Assembly (NCBI RefSeq): GCF_001424875.1
Contig: NZ_LMCT01000034.1
Span: 61,130 to 112,301 of the forward strand
Length of the DNA stretch: 51,172 bases
Reading direction: 5' to 3'
Origin: Kitasatospora sp. Root107
GTDB lineage: Bacteria; Actinomycetota; Actinomycetes; Streptomycetales; Streptomycetaceae
Shown: positions 27,085-36,353 of the stretch, in pieces
Numbering within the stretch: position 1 is the first letter of the stretch
Layout: each line of letters opens with the position of its first letter
The notes under the pieces: generated by a model
Seen by the model: only the letters and a program-made list of their open reading frames with translations
Told to the model about the DNA's origin: nothing
Database searches by the model: none
Position numbers and translations under genes: made by a program

Positions 27085-28599
27085 TCACGGCCGCAGATCG
27101 AGCATGGGCTCGGCGTACCGGGTCGCGCCGCAGGCCGTCAGGAACACCGGGGACTCCGCCTCGGGCAGGTGCAGCAGGTCGGCGAGCCGGTGCTCGTCGA
27201 AGGAGCGCGCCGGGCGGGCGAACAGGCCGTGCGCAGCCGCGCCCAGGGTGAGCCCGTGCGAGACCCAGCCGCACCAGACCTGCAGCAGGCCCCAGGCGGC
27301 CGGTCCGAGATCCTCGACCAGCGCCCGCAGGTCGGTCGTGAAGATCCACAGCGCGGTGGCGTGCCGAACGCCGCAGTCGTTGGCCGGAGTGAGCGGGTAG
27401 CCGAAGAGCTCCTCCAACCGGCGCGGCAGCTCCGGGTCGGTCTCCGCCAACTGCAGCCCGCCGTCGGTGCGTTCGTACCGGCCGGTGGGCAGACCGGCCA
27501 GCCGCTGCGGCACCACGGTGATCCTGACCCGGGCACCCACCTCGCGCAGCGCGGCCGGCGCGGGAGCCGCCGCCCAGGCCAGCAGGTCCCGCAGGCAGTC
27601 CTCGCCGCGGGTGACCGGCCTGGCGGAGAAGCCGCTCAGCGGACGCGGCACCCGGCCCGCCGACCTGTTCCACCAGACCCGGGCCCAGTCCTGGTCCGCC
27701 TTCTCCGATCCGGGCCGGGGCAGCTGCGGGAGCGAGCGACCTGCGTCGGAGGAGGTCGCAGGCCCGGCCAGCCGGGGGGCCACGGCGGCGGCGGTCTCGA
27801 TGAGGCTGGGATGGCGGGTCTCCACTTCGAGCAGGGCGTCCAGCTCGGCGTCGAGCGCCCCGCCGCCGACCGGCTCCAGCAGGCCGGCCGGCGGCAGCGG
27901 GCCCACCCCGTGCAGCGTGACCACCACCGGCGCCGACCAGCTCCCCGGACCGGTCGCGGCCACCAGCCGGGCGGCCTGGACCACCTGAGGACCCGTCACC
28001 CGGACCGAGGCCCGCAGGCCGAACAGCTCGGCCGTCGCCAGCAGGCTGCGCAGGTTGATACCGACCTCGAGGTCCGCCAGGGCGCAGCGCAGCACACCGT
28101 AGGGCGTCGGCAGATCGGTGTGCCGGCCGGCCAGCACGATGGTCAGGTCGTTCCGGGCGGGACGTGGAGCGGGGGCTCCGGCCGGGTCGAGGTCGACCAC
28201 GGCATGCCGGTACGGGTCGAGGTACCCGGCCGGACCCTCGGGCGGCACGGCGAACACGTGCACCGGAAACTTGCTGCGGACGGAGGCCGTCACGCGGTGG
28301 TCGTTCGCGGGATTCGACGGCTCCCGGCGCAACGGCCCGAACGCCGCAGCCAGCACGGTGCCCACCCGTTGCCACCCTGCGGCCCCGTCGGCACCGACCC
28401 GGCCGGCGGGGTACGGGGTGGCGGCCAGCAGTTCGTGCGCGCCGAGGGGCAACGGGCGGCCCCGGTCGCCACGGGCCGACTGCGGCGGCAGGCAGGCGGT
28501 GGTCGGGACTCGCTCGTCCACGTTGATCGGATCGTGCAGCAGACCGCGCAGCGGTCCCTGGCGCAGCGCGAAGCGGAGCACGTCGGCCGTGCCGGTCAC
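27085..28599 (-). CDS. SagB-type azoline dehydrogenase, paralogue A
   Basis: A 504-aa flavin nitroreductase-fold protein of the TOMM/thiopeptide SagB type. It begins with VLRFALRQGPLRG, has LPLGAHELLAATPY near 80, the FMN-binding region SKFPVHVFAVPPEG near 135, and a C-terminal nitroreductase block (GLTLGAAAHGLFARPARSF, SPVFLTACG). The family oxidises thiazolines or oxazolines to azoles with FMN. GTG 28599 follows GGAGGA and overlaps the stop of the upstream RRE gene. It is last in the leftward operon. It is paralogous to 46100-47608, yet no YcaO accompanies it on this strand, so its substrate azolines would have to be made by the opposite operon. Confidence 0.83.
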   Translation of the reverse strand: MTGTADVLRFALRQGPLRGLLHDPINVDERVPTTACLPPQSARGDRGRPLPLGAHELLAATPYPAGRVGADGAAGWQRVGTVLAAAFGPLRREPSNPANDHRVTASVRSKFPVHVFAVPPEGPAGYLDPYRHAVVDLDPAGAPAPRPARNDLTIVLAGRHTDLPTPYGVLRCALADLEVGINLRSLLATAELFGLRASVRVTGPQVVQAARLVAATGPGSWSAPVVVTLHGVGPLPPAGLLEPVGGGALDAELDALLEVETRHPSLIETAAAVAPRLAGPATSSDAGRSLPQLPRPGSEKADQDWARVWWNRSAGRVPRPLSGFSARPVTRGEDCLRDLLAWAAAPAPAALREVGARVRITVVPQRLAGLPTGRYERTDGGLQLAETDPELPRRLEELFGYPLTPANDCGVRHATALWIFTTDLRALVEDLGPAAWGLLQVWCGWVSHGLTLGAAAHGLFARPARSFDEHRLADLLHLPEAESPVFLTACGATRYAEPMLDLRP

Positions 28600-30284
28600 G
28601 ATTCCTCCGGGGATCGGGTGTGGGCGGTGGGCGGGTCGGCCAGCCAGATCAGGCCGCAGGGGAGCGGCATCGGGCCGAGGACCGGGTCGCTGGCGAGCCG
28701 GCGGGTGTGCACCGCGCGGCCGCGCAGGACCTCCGGGGAGCGGAGCGCGGCACCGAGGGCGGTGAGCTCCGTCGGGTCGGCCCACTCCAGGGCCCTGGTG
28801 CCGATGGTGGCGGCCGCGAGTGCGGCCTGGTCCTGCTGGAGTCCGGCCAGCGCGCGGGCCAGCGTGGCCTGGGCGGCGGCCTCGGGGGACGGTCCCCACT
28901 GGCGGGCGAGGCGTTCACCGGTGTCCGCGTCGGTGGCCGTGACCAGGGTCCAGCCGGTGCCGGGGAGAGTGCGGCGGCGGAGCAGGGCGGGGCGGTCGTA
29001 GTAGTGGGTGAGGGCCCGGCCGAGCGATCTGGCCCGCGGCGTGGCCAGTTCGGAGCCCGGCACCGTCGACCAGTCGTCGGTCTCCTCCTCGGCCAGGACC
29101 CGGAGCAGTCCGTCGAGCAGCCAACGCTGGGACGTGGTCCCGGCGGCGGCCGTACCGGGGTGGACGGGATCCGGCCGCGCGTCCTCGGCCGTCGCCCGGA
29201 GCAGCCGGAGCAGCGCATCCCGCCGGGCGTCCTCAGCCTCCGTGCCCCAACCGACCAGCACCGGTCGACCGGGCAGCACCAGCGCTTCCAACGCGGCCAG
29301 GCGGAAGGGCAGTTGGGGCAGATCGAGGTCGTCCCGCCACCGCCCGAGCCCGGACCACTGCGCGGTGAGCCGCTGGTCCGGGGCGCTGAAGGGCGCATCG
29401 TCGGCCTCCGCCGTTGTCGGGCGGGTGACGGAGGACCAGCGGGGGCCGGACGGGGGGAGGGTGAACGGGTAGAGGGTGGTGTGGAGGGTGCGGCCGTGGA
29501 CGAGGTGGAGGTGGGGGGTGTCGAGGGCGGTCGCGCCGAGGTGGTCGAGGAGGCTGCGGGCAGCGAGGGAGCCTGCGAGGGTGGCGGCGTGCAGCGTGGG
29601 GGCGCGCCCGGCGGGGTGGCTGCGGGACCAGGCGGCGGCGCGTTCGGCGGCGGCTCGGAAGGCGCGGGCCTGCGGCACGCCACGCAGCACCGGGCCGACG
29701 ACGTGGTGGCCGTCCCCGGCCGGGACCGGGATGTACGGGGTGTCGGCCGGGAGGAGCGCGGCGAGTTCGGCCAGCTCCGCGGGCGCGGCGGCGGCGAGGA
29801 CGGCGGCTGCGGTACGGGGGCCCGGCCGGTCGGTGACCGTGCCGACGCCCAGGGCCAGCAGTCCGCGCGTGGCGCTCCGGGCGGCAGCGCCGTCGCCCAG
29901 GACGGCCACCTCGGCCGCGCGCAGGGCGGCGAAGGCGGCGTACGGCTCGGCGCAGTGCTCCTCGTAGTGCGCCAGGGCGCCCCCGTACCGCTCGGCGGTC
30001 TCGGGGTCGGGGACGGGCCCGCCGGCCCGGTCGAGGTCGAACAGCAGGCCCTGGGCGAGCAGTGCCGCCAGGACCTGCCGCAGGGCGACCCGCTCGGCCG
30101 GCTCGTCGACCGAGCCGAGCAGGTCCACCGCGTCGGCGCCGTCGGTGAGTTCGCCGAGCCGGTCGTCGAGGAGCCGCTGGAGGGGCGGCGGGGCGGCCAG
30201 CACGAAGGAGCGGCCGGCCCGCGCGCAGTAGAGGCCACGCGCCACCGGTACGAAGTGCGCGCCGGGGCGCAGCTTCACCCTCAT
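28596..30284 (-). CDS. TOMM leader-peptide-binding (Ocin-ThiF/RRE) protein, paralogue A
   Basis: A 562-aa F-protein/Ocin-ThiF-like protein. The N-terminal 85 residues (MRVKLRPGAHFVPVARGLYC onward) match an RRE-type winged helix, followed by a ThiF-like core and a Trp-rich C-terminal region. Its paralogue at 42504 has exactly the same length and begins with the same eight residues. Such proteins bind the leader peptide and present it to the YcaO enzyme. Here it sits between LanB-A and SagB-A with four-base overlaps on both sides. Without a YcaO on this strand, it may guide LanB-A or SagB-A instead. Confidence 0.8.
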   Translation of the reverse strand: MRVKLRPGAHFVPVARGLYCARAGRSFVLAAPPPLQRLLDDRLGELTDGADAVDLLGSVDEPAERVALRQVLAALLAQGLLFDLDRAGGPVPDPETAERYGGALAHYEEHCAEPYAAFAALRAAEVAVLGDGAAARSATRGLLALGVGTVTDRPGPRTAAAVLAAAAPAELAELAALLPADTPYIPVPAGDGHHVVGPVLRGVPQARAFRAAAERAAAWSRSHPAGRAPTLHAATLAGSLAARSLLDHLGATALDTPHLHLVHGRTLHTTLYPFTLPPSGPRWSSVTRPTTAEADDAPFSAPDQRLTAQWSGLGRWRDDLDLPQLPFRLAALEALVLPGRPVLVGWGTEAEDARRDALLRLLRATAEDARPDPVHPGTAAAGTTSQRWLLDGLLRVLAEEETDDWSTVPGSELATPRARSLGRALTHYYDRPALLRRRTLPGTGWTLVTATDADTGERLARQWGPSPEAAAQATLARALAGLQQDQAALAAATIGTRALEWADPTELTALGAALRSPEVLRGRAVHTRRLASDPVLGPMPLPCGLIWLADPPTAHTRSPEES

Positions 30285-32638
30285 GGCCTGGCCCCGCCGT
30301 GGAAGCGCCCGCCGGGCGTGCGGTCGTACTCGAGAACCCACTCCAGCGCGTGCGCGCCGTCCTGCACGCCGACCGGGACCTCCTCCAGGTAGCCGCCGCC
30401 GGGGAGTTCGCGGACGGTCTCGGCCAGCAGCGCGCTGCCGAGGTCGACGTACCGGGTGCGGTCGGGGGCCGACGGCAGCAGGCCGAGCAGGCCGTCGAGG
30501 TCGGTGCCGGCCGGGCGCGGCTCGACCAGCAGCAGTTCCTCGGGGACGTCGTGGGCGGCCCGCCAGTCGGCGAGCTCGCAGAGCAGCCCGGGTCCCGTGG
30601 CGGTGGGCAGGTCCTCGCCCGGGTACCAGCGGCGGCCCTGGAGCACCACCTGACCAGCCGTCAGCCGGGGCAGTGCGAGGGTGCCGGTGGTGCGGTGCGG
30701 ATCGGCAGCGACCCCGCCGAACGGGTCGATCCTGAGGCGGCCGGTGCCGTGCAGCCAGAGGGCGATCCGCATCGACGGCGCGAGCCGGTCGGGCCTGGCC
30801 AGGGCGGGGGAGTGCACGACGACCGGCGCACCGTCCCGGTCGAGCAGCTCCAGGGTGTCGGTGCCGGCGTCGTGGGCCAGGGTGAGGCCGAGCCAGCCGA
30901 GCGGGCCGATCCGGTCCTCGAGCAGCGGCGGGCGGTGGTTGCCGTCGAGCCCGTGCAGCCCACGGTCCTCCAGCAGGACGGCCGGGTCCGCGGCGCGGTT
31001 CAGCCGCTCGGCGAGCCTGCGGTGGGCCTCGCCACCGAGCGCGCGGTCGGTGCCGGTGTAGCGCAGCGCGGAACTCCCGCCGCCGGGGTGGTAGCCCCGG
31101 ACCGCGAGCCGGTCACCGAGCGGCCGTACCAGCACCCCGTACGAGGAGTGGGTCCGGCGGAAGCGCTCGGGCAGTCCGTCGGCGAGGGCGGCCAGCTCCG
31201 CCGGGTCGAGCCTGACCTCGGCGGTCGCGGTCGCGGTCCCGGTCCCGGTCGTGATCCGCTCGTCGAGCAGCGCCCGGGCGGCGGCGCGCAGGCGCAGCAG
31301 CTCGGTCAGGGAGCCGTCGGCGGGGCCGAAGTCCGTGCTGCTGCCGGGGGTCAGCAGCTGGGCCCGGCGGGCGACCACGGCGGTCAGGTCGGCGGCGCAG
31401 TCGGCCAGCCTGACCCTGGCCCCGGAGCCGAACCGCTCGGTGAAGGCGGCGACCAGCAGCGCCCGGGCGTCGTGCACCCGGTCGGACAGCGCGGCGAACT
31501 CCAGGACCAGGGCGAGGTCGTCCAGGGCAGCCCGGTGCGGCGACGCGGCGATCCTGACCGGCGGCAGCACGTACTCCTCGGTGACCCGGAGTCCGATCGG
31601 GTGCGAGAGCAGGGAGTTGAGAGCCTGCTGGTCCTCGGCCAGCCCGGCCAGTGCGTCGGCCGACTGCTGTCCGTGGCTGGTGGCGGCGGTGTCCAGCCGC
31701 GCCTGCACGTCGGTGAGCAGCTTGGCGGCGGCGGGGTGACGGGCCGTCAGGAAGTCGGCGGCGGCAGCGGCCGGCCGCTCGTCCTGGCCTTCGAACTCCG
31801 AGCCACCGACCAGGAGTTGCAGGCGAACCGCCTGGGCGACGAGATCGGCTGCGGCCTCGGGCGTCAGGGCGAGCCCGGCAGCCAGCTCGCGGAGCAGCAC
31901 CTCGGCGGGCAGCGGACCGAGCTCGACCAGGCCGAGCAGGGCCCGGACCTTCCCGGTGACCGCCGTGGCGACCAAGTGGAGCTGCTCGCCGTCGCGGCGG
32001 TAGAAGTGGGCCCGGGCGCCCCGCAGCCGCAGGGTCCAGTTGGCGCGCAGCAGCGGCGGAAGCGGTCCGGCGGCCGCCGGGTCAGGCCCGGCCGACAGCG
32101 AGTCGACCGCCATCGCCAGCTGCGGACGGTCCAGCGACAGGACGGACCGGCCCCGGGACGGGTCGAGGCCGGGGTGGTCGAGCGAGCTGCCGTCCTCGTC
32201 CCAGTGGCCCAGGGCGACGGAGGTGTGCGCCGTCGGCGGCCCGATCCTGACCATCGCCCGGGTGAGTTGCTCCAGGATCGCGGGCTCCAACGCCGCGGCC
32301 TCCTGCGCGGTGGGCTGCTGCTCGCCGGTGGCGAGGTAGCGGCTCACCGGGTCGCCGGGGCGTCCGGCGGCGAGTGCCGGTCGGAAGGCGTCCCCGAGCA
32401 ACGCCGAGCGCAGCGCGGCGCGTTCCTGCCGTACGGCCGGTCCGTGGGCGGTCGCCACCTCGCGTTCGGCCGCCGCCCGGTCCGGGGCGGTGGCCAGCGC
32501 GGCCAGGGCGGCCCGCAGGGCGGGTGCGGCGAGGCGGCGGCCGGGGACCCGGCCGAGCAGGGCGACCGGCGTGTCGGCCAGGCCGGTGCCGGCAGGGGCA
32601 GGGGCGGGGGCGGGGGCGGTGGTTGCGGGGGCGGTCAT
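30281..32638 (-). CDS. LanB-like peptide-tRNA glutamylase (N-terminal LanB domain), paralogue A
   Basis: A 785-aa LanB N-domain protein, shorter than paralogue B (855 aa). It aligns from GLADTPVALLGRVPG near the N-terminus (B: NLADTPMYRVNPTPG), through AAFTERFGSGARVRLADCA and YGVLVRPLGDRLAVRGYHPG, to VLQGRRWYPGEDLP. The family uses aminoacyl-tRNA to esterify Ser/Thr before elimination, or, in PEARLs, to extend peptide C-termini. The segment that in B reads LLRVSPLSRLTAVGF is degenerate here (MVRIGPPTAHTSVALGH). No elimination partner is encoded in this operon. Activity may therefore be changed; a scaffolding or PEARL-like role is possible. Confidence 0.78.
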   Translation of the reverse strand: MTAPATTAPAPAPAPAGTGLADTPVALLGRVPGRRLAAPALRAALAALATAPDRAAAEREVATAHGPAVRQERAALRSALLGDAFRPALAAGRPGDPVSRYLATGEQQPTAQEAAALEPAILEQLTRAMVRIGPPTAHTSVALGHWDEDGSSLDHPGLDPSRGRSVLSLDRPQLAMAVDSLSAGPDPAAAGPLPPLLRANWTLRLRGARAHFYRRDGEQLHLVATAVTGKVRALLGLVELGPLPAEVLLRELAAGLALTPEAAADLVAQAVRLQLLVGGSEFEGQDERPAAAAADFLTARHPAAAKLLTDVQARLDTAATSHGQQSADALAGLAEDQQALNSLLSHPIGLRVTEEYVLPPVRIAASPHRAALDDLALVLEFAALSDRVHDARALLVAAFTERFGSGARVRLADCAADLTAVVARRAQLLTPGSSTDFGPADGSLTELLRLRAAARALLDERITTGTGTATATAEVRLDPAELAALADGLPERFRRTHSSYGVLVRPLGDRLAVRGYHPGGGSSALRYTGTDRALGGEAHRRLAERLNRAADPAVLLEDRGLHGLDGNHRPPLLEDRIGPLGWLGLTLAHDAGTDTLELLDRDGAPVVVHSPALARPDRLAPSMRIALWLHGTGRLRIDPFGGVAADPHRTTGTLALPRLTAGQVVLQGRRWYPGEDLPTATGPGLLCELADWRAAHDVPEELLLVEPRPAGTDLDGLLGLLPSAPDRTRYVDLGSALLAETVRELPGGGYLEEVPVGVQDGAHALEWVLEYDRTPGGRFHGGARP

Positions 32639-33717
32639 GCGACGGCTCCGGCAGGATCGACGGTCTCGGCGGCGGCGAACTGGGGGCGGACCTGCTCGGT
32701 GAAGAGCTCCATGGAGCGCATGGCGTCGGTCCCGCCGAAGCCGCCGAAGTCCACCTGCCAGAGGATCCCGTCGGCGCCGATCCGCTCCTGGAAGTGGCCG
32801 ATCTGGTCGGCGACGTGCTCGGGCGAGCCGACGAACGCCGTCCCGGTGGCCCGCAGGTCCTTCGCGGTCAGCGTACGGACCACGTTGCCAAGTCCGGTGT
32901 ACTGCACGTAGTCGGTGGAGACGGTCTCGTCCCAGGTGTCCAGCACGGAGGCCCAGACCTGCAGGTACTCGTTCAGGTGCGGGTCGGCGAGCTCGCGGGC
33001 CTTCTGGTCGGTCTCGGCGACCACCAGCGGCATGCTCGCCATGATCCGCGGGGTGCCGTCCGGGTGGTGCGCGGCGAACGCCTCGCGGTAGCGGGCGGTC
33101 AGCGAGGTGTCGAACTCGCGGCCGGTCGGGGTGATCAGCAGACCGTGGCCGAACCGGCCGATCCGCTCGAAGCTGTCCGGGGTCTGCACCGCGGCGACCC
33201 AGAACGGCGGCCGCGGGCTCTGGGTCGGCCGGGGGAGCACGGTGGCGTTCTGGAACGAGAAGTACGGGGTGTCCTCGGTGACCTGCTCCTCGGTCAGCAG
33301 CCGGTGCACCGCGTTGATCGTCGCCTCGAAGCGCTGCCGGCTGCCGTCCATCGGCACCTGGAAGGTCTGGAACTCGTGCGGCAGGTAGGCCCGGGCGAAG
33401 CCGACCTCCAGGCGCCCGTTGCTGATCGCGTCGACCATGGCGATGTAGGAGGCGAGTTTCACCGGGTGGTGGAAGACCGGCAGCGTGCAGCCGGTGATCA
33501 GCCGGATCTGCCGGGTCTGCGCGGCCACCGCGGCCAGGAAGGTCAGCGGGCTCGGGCAGTAGCCGCCGTAGGCGTGCAGGTAGTGCTCGGTCATCTTGAC
33601 GTAGTCCAGCCCGGACTCGTCCGCCAGCCGGCAGAGGTCGAAGACCTCCCGGTAGTAGTCGACCGGGGACTTGGTCTCCGGTGAGGAGTCGGGGAGGAAG
33701 GAGACGCCGAAGCGCAT
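32635..33717 (-). CDS. Luciferase-like flavin monooxygenase of the RiPP operon
   Basis: A 360-aa LLM-class protein. It has MRFGVSFLPDSSPE at the start, LDYVKMTEHYLHAYGGY near 40, the loop GRLEVGFARAYLPHEF near 100, and ILWQVDFGGFGG near the C-terminus. It is close to the FMN-dependent monooxygenases often attached to NRPS and other natural-product clusters. TAGGAG precedes ATG 33717. The gene lies between M16-B and LanB-A and overlaps the latter by four bases. It probably performs an oxidative tailoring or backbone reaction on the RiPP; the site is unknown. Confidence 0.8.
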   Translation of the reverse strand: MRFGVSFLPDSSPETKSPVDYYREVFDLCRLADESGLDYVKMTEHYLHAYGGYCPSPLTFLAAVAAQTRQIRLITGCTLPVFHHPVKLASYIAMVDAISNGRLEVGFARAYLPHEFQTFQVPMDGSRQRFEATINAVHRLLTEEQVTEDTPYFSFQNATVLPRPTQSPRPPFWVAAVQTPDSFERIGRFGHGLLITPTGREFDTSLTARYREAFAAHHPDGTPRIMASMPLVVAETDQKARELADPHLNEYLQVWASVLDTWDETVSTDYVQYTGLGNVVRTLTAKDLRATGTAFVGSPEHVADQIGHFQERIGADGILWQVDFGGFGGTDAMRSMELFTEQVRPQFAAAETVDPAGAVA

Positions 33718-33738
33718 GGTGTTGCTCCTAACGGTGCG

Positions 33739-35055
33739 TCAGTCGGTGTCAGAGGAGGGGGCGGGCGGGCCGAGCAGCACCGCGGTGTACGCCTCGGGGC
33801 GCAGGTGGGCGGCGGCGGCCGCGCGGACCTCGTCGTCGGGGACGGCGCGCACCCGGTCCGCGATCCGGTCGGCCCAGTCGGCGGGCAGGCCGGCCAGGAC
33901 CGGCCCGTACAGGCTGTCGGCCAGACCCTTCTGGGTGGAGCGGACGAGCGCCTGGATCCCGAGTGCGTAACCCCGGGCGGCGGCGATCTCCTCGGCGGTC
34001 GGCGGGCGGTCGCCGGAGATCGCGGCCAGTTCTGCCAGGGTGCCGTCGACGGCCGCGGTCGCGTGCTGCGGCGCGCTGGCGAACTGGACGGTGCCGAGTG
34101 CTGCACCGGTCCGCTGCTCGATCGCGGACTGCCCGGAGTAGATCCGGCCCTCCCGTTCGCGCAGCCGTTGGACCAGGCGCGACGAGAAGTAGCCGCCGAA
34201 GACCTGGTCCGCGAGCAGCAGCGCGGGGTAGCCCGGATCCGTCCGGACCAGGGAGGGCGCCGCCAGCCGGGCCTCGCACTGCCGGGCCCCTTCGACCGGG
34301 ACGGCCTGGGCCGGCTCCCCCCGGTGGGCCGGGGCGGGCAGCGGGGCCATCCCGACCGCCGGGAGCCGGGCCGACCAGCCACCCAGCGTGATGGCCAACT
34401 CCTCGACAAGACGGGCGGGTTGGACGTCTCCGACCAGGATCAGTGCCGAGCCGCGCGGCACCAGTCGGGTCCGGTGCAGCTCGGCCACCTCGTCCCGGTC
34501 GACGGCTGCGACCTGGTCGGTGGCGGGGGTCTCCCGGGTGGCCGGGTGATCGCCGAAGCAGCGGCGGAGCAGCGCTGCCCGCGCGGCCCGGGCCGGCATC
34601 GACTCGGTGAGCCGGATCCGGTGCAGCAGCCGCTCGCGCTCGGCCTCCAGGATGGCCGGCTCGTACCCGGCGCCGGTGAGGCAGTCGGCGAGCACGGCCA
34701 GCAGCCGGGGCAGGCCCTCGGTCAGCACCTGACCGGTGATCCGGAGTTCCTCGGGCCCGACCACGGCCTTCAAGCTGCCGCCCACGGCGGCGAGTTCGTC
34801 GTCGACGGCGGTACGGCCGCCCCCGGCGCCACCGGTCAGCAGGGTGCAGGCGAGCAGCTCGGCGGCGGCCGGGTGCCGGGTGGTGGAGCCGCCGAAGGGC
34901 ACACCCAGGCGGAGTTGGACCACCGGGGCGGTGGCCCGGCGGGCCGCCACCACGCGCAGTCCGGTGGGCAGGACGGTGTCCACCAGCTCCAGCGGCGGTG
35001 CGGGCCGCGGTGGGGCGAGCGGGGGCAGCGTGGCCCCGGTGCTGCCGCGCTTCAT
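33739..35055 (-). CDS. M16 peptidase-like protein, inactive partner subunit (M16-B)
   Basis: A 438-aa M16 fold. The strand VLPTGLRVVAARRATAPVVQ and the C-terminal LREREGRIYSGQSAI (the R/Y pair typical of the non-catalytic subunit) are clear. The zinc motif HxxEH is absent: the aligned position reads RHPAAAELLACTLL. It overlaps the stop of the catalytic M16-A gene by four bases. Such catalytic/non-catalytic pairs form heterodimers in the bacterial M16B family and in the mitochondrial processing peptidase, which cleave peptides in a closed chamber. Confidence 0.87.
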   Translation of the reverse strand: MKRGSTGATLPPLAPPRPAPPLELVDTVLPTGLRVVAARRATAPVVQLRLGVPFGGSTTRHPAAAELLACTLLTGGAGGGRTAVDDELAAVGGSLKAVVGPEELRITGQVLTEGLPRLLAVLADCLTGAGYEPAILEAERERLLHRIRLTESMPARAARAALLRRCFGDHPATRETPATDQVAAVDRDEVAELHRTRLVPRGSALILVGDVQPARLVEELAITLGGWSARLPAVGMAPLPAPAHRGEPAQAVPVEGARQCEARLAAPSLVRTDPGYPALLLADQVFGGYFSSRLVQRLREREGRIYSGQSAIEQRTGAALGTVQFASAPQHATAAVDGTLAELAAISGDRPPTAEEIAAARGYALGIQALVRSTQKGLADSLYGPVLAGLPADWADRIADRVRAVPDDEVRAAAAAHLRPEAYTAVLLGPPAPSSDTD

Positions 35056-36353
35056 CGGTCGGCCTTCCGTTCGGGGACCACCTGGAGCACGGCCGGGTGG
35101 CGGCCGGCCAGGTCGGCCGTCACCCGGCGGACGTCCTCGGTGGTGACGGTGGCGAAGCGCCGCGGTGCCTCGAGGACCAGTTCGCCGTCGCCGTACAGCA
35201 GTTCGTAGCCGGCCAGCCTTCGGGCCCGGACCCCGACCGAGTCGGTGTCGGAGTACCAGGCTGTCTGCAATCTCCGTACGGCGCGCAGGAGTTCGTCCTC
35301 GGACGGGCCTTCGGCGGCCAGTCCGGCGAGCACCTCGTCGATGGCTGCTGCCGTGTCCTGGGCTTCGACGCCGGGTGGGCAGACGGCGTTCACCAGGAAG
35401 GCGTCCGGGGCCCGGGAGTCGAAGGGGCCGGCGAGGCCGGCCATCGCCATCACCTGGGTGGCCAGCCGGCGTTCGCGGATCAGCGAGCGGCGCAGCCGGC
35501 TCGACTCGCCGCCGCCGAGGACGGCGGCGGCGACCACGGTCGCCAGGTAGTCGGGCGAGTCCGGTGGCGGCATCCGGCGGCCGACGGCGATCGCGGGCAG
35601 GGGCGCGAGGCGGTCGGCGCGCTCGAGCGTGCGGGGCCCGGCGAGCGGCGGTTCGGCGAGCTCGGGCGGCGGAGCGGCCGCCCGGGGCGGGATCGTCCAG
35701 AAGTGCCGCTCGGCCAGCTTGACCACCTCGTCGGGGTCGACGCCGCCGCAGACGGCGAGCACGGCGTTGGCCGGGGCGTAGTGGCGGTCGAAGAAGTCCA
35801 CGCACTCCTCGACCGTCGCCGCGCGGAGCGACGCGTGATCGCCGTATCCGTCATGGGTGTTGGCGAAGGAGTCGAAGAGCACCTGCGGCAGGTGGAAGGT
35901 GGGGAAGCCGCCGTACGGCCGGTTGGTGACCGTGCGGCGGATCTCCTCCGCGATCACCGAGGCCTGGGTGGCGATCGCCTCCGGGGTGATCCTGGGTGCC
36001 CGCATCCGGTCGGCCTCCAGGAAGAGGCCGAGCTCCAGGGCCTCGGCCGGCATCGCCTGGAAGTAGCTGGTGTGGTCGCGGTGGGTGGTGCCGTTGAAGA
36101 CGCCGCCGTTGGCCTGGATGTGCCGGGCGTGCTCCTGGGCCGTGAGGTTGGCGCTGCCCTGGAACATCAGGTGCTCGAAGAGGTGCGCGAAGCCGGACCG
36201 GGACTCGGAGCGGTAGCCGACCCCGTAGGCGACGGCCAGGCCGACGGCCGGGCTGCCCGGGTCCGGGATCACCACCAGCCGCAGACCGTTGGCCAACCGG
36301 TGCCGGTGCACCTCGGCGACGGCGGGCGGGGCCGCCGCGGTGGGCGCCGTCAC
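35052..36353 (-). CDS. Catalytic M16 zinc metallopeptidase (M16-A)
   Basis: A 433-aa M16 peptidase. The inverted zinc motif HLFEH is at residues 57-61, and the third ligand Glu lies about 76 residues later in ASVIAEEIRR (residue 137). VHRHRLANGLRLVVIPDPG at the N-terminus and NGGVFNGTTHRDHTSYF are typical. It is coupled to M16-B downstream and to the ABC permease upstream by four-base overlaps. The inferred role is removal of the RiPP leader, or of part of it, before or during export. Confidence 0.92.
   Translation of the reverse strand: MTAPTAAAPPAVAEVHRHRLANGLRLVVIPDPGSPAVGLAVAYGVGYRSESRSGFAHLFEHLMFQGSANLTAQEHARHIQANGGVFNGTTHRDHTSYFQAMPAEALELGLFLEADRMRAPRITPEAIATQASVIAEEIRRTVTNRPYGGFPTFHLPQVLFDSFANTHDGYGDHASLRAATVEECVDFFDRHYAPANAVLAVCGGVDPDEVVKLAERHFWTIPPRAAAPPPELAEPPLAGPRTLERADRLAPLPAIAVGRRMPPPDSPDYLATVVAAAVLGGGESSRLRRSLIRERRLATQVMAMAGLAGPFDSRAPDAFLVNAVCPPGVEAQDTAAAIDEVLAGLAAEGPSEDELLRAVRRLQTAWYSDTDSVGVRARRLAGYELLYGDGELVLEAPRRFATVTTEDVRRVTADLAGRHPAVLQVVPERKADR

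Noticed and set aside
31206..31252. A GGTC/GGTCGC-like short repeat inside LanB-A (Thr/Gly/Ala-rich segment)
   Set aside because: It encodes a TGTGTATATAEV-type linker in frame and is ordinary low-complexity coding DNA.
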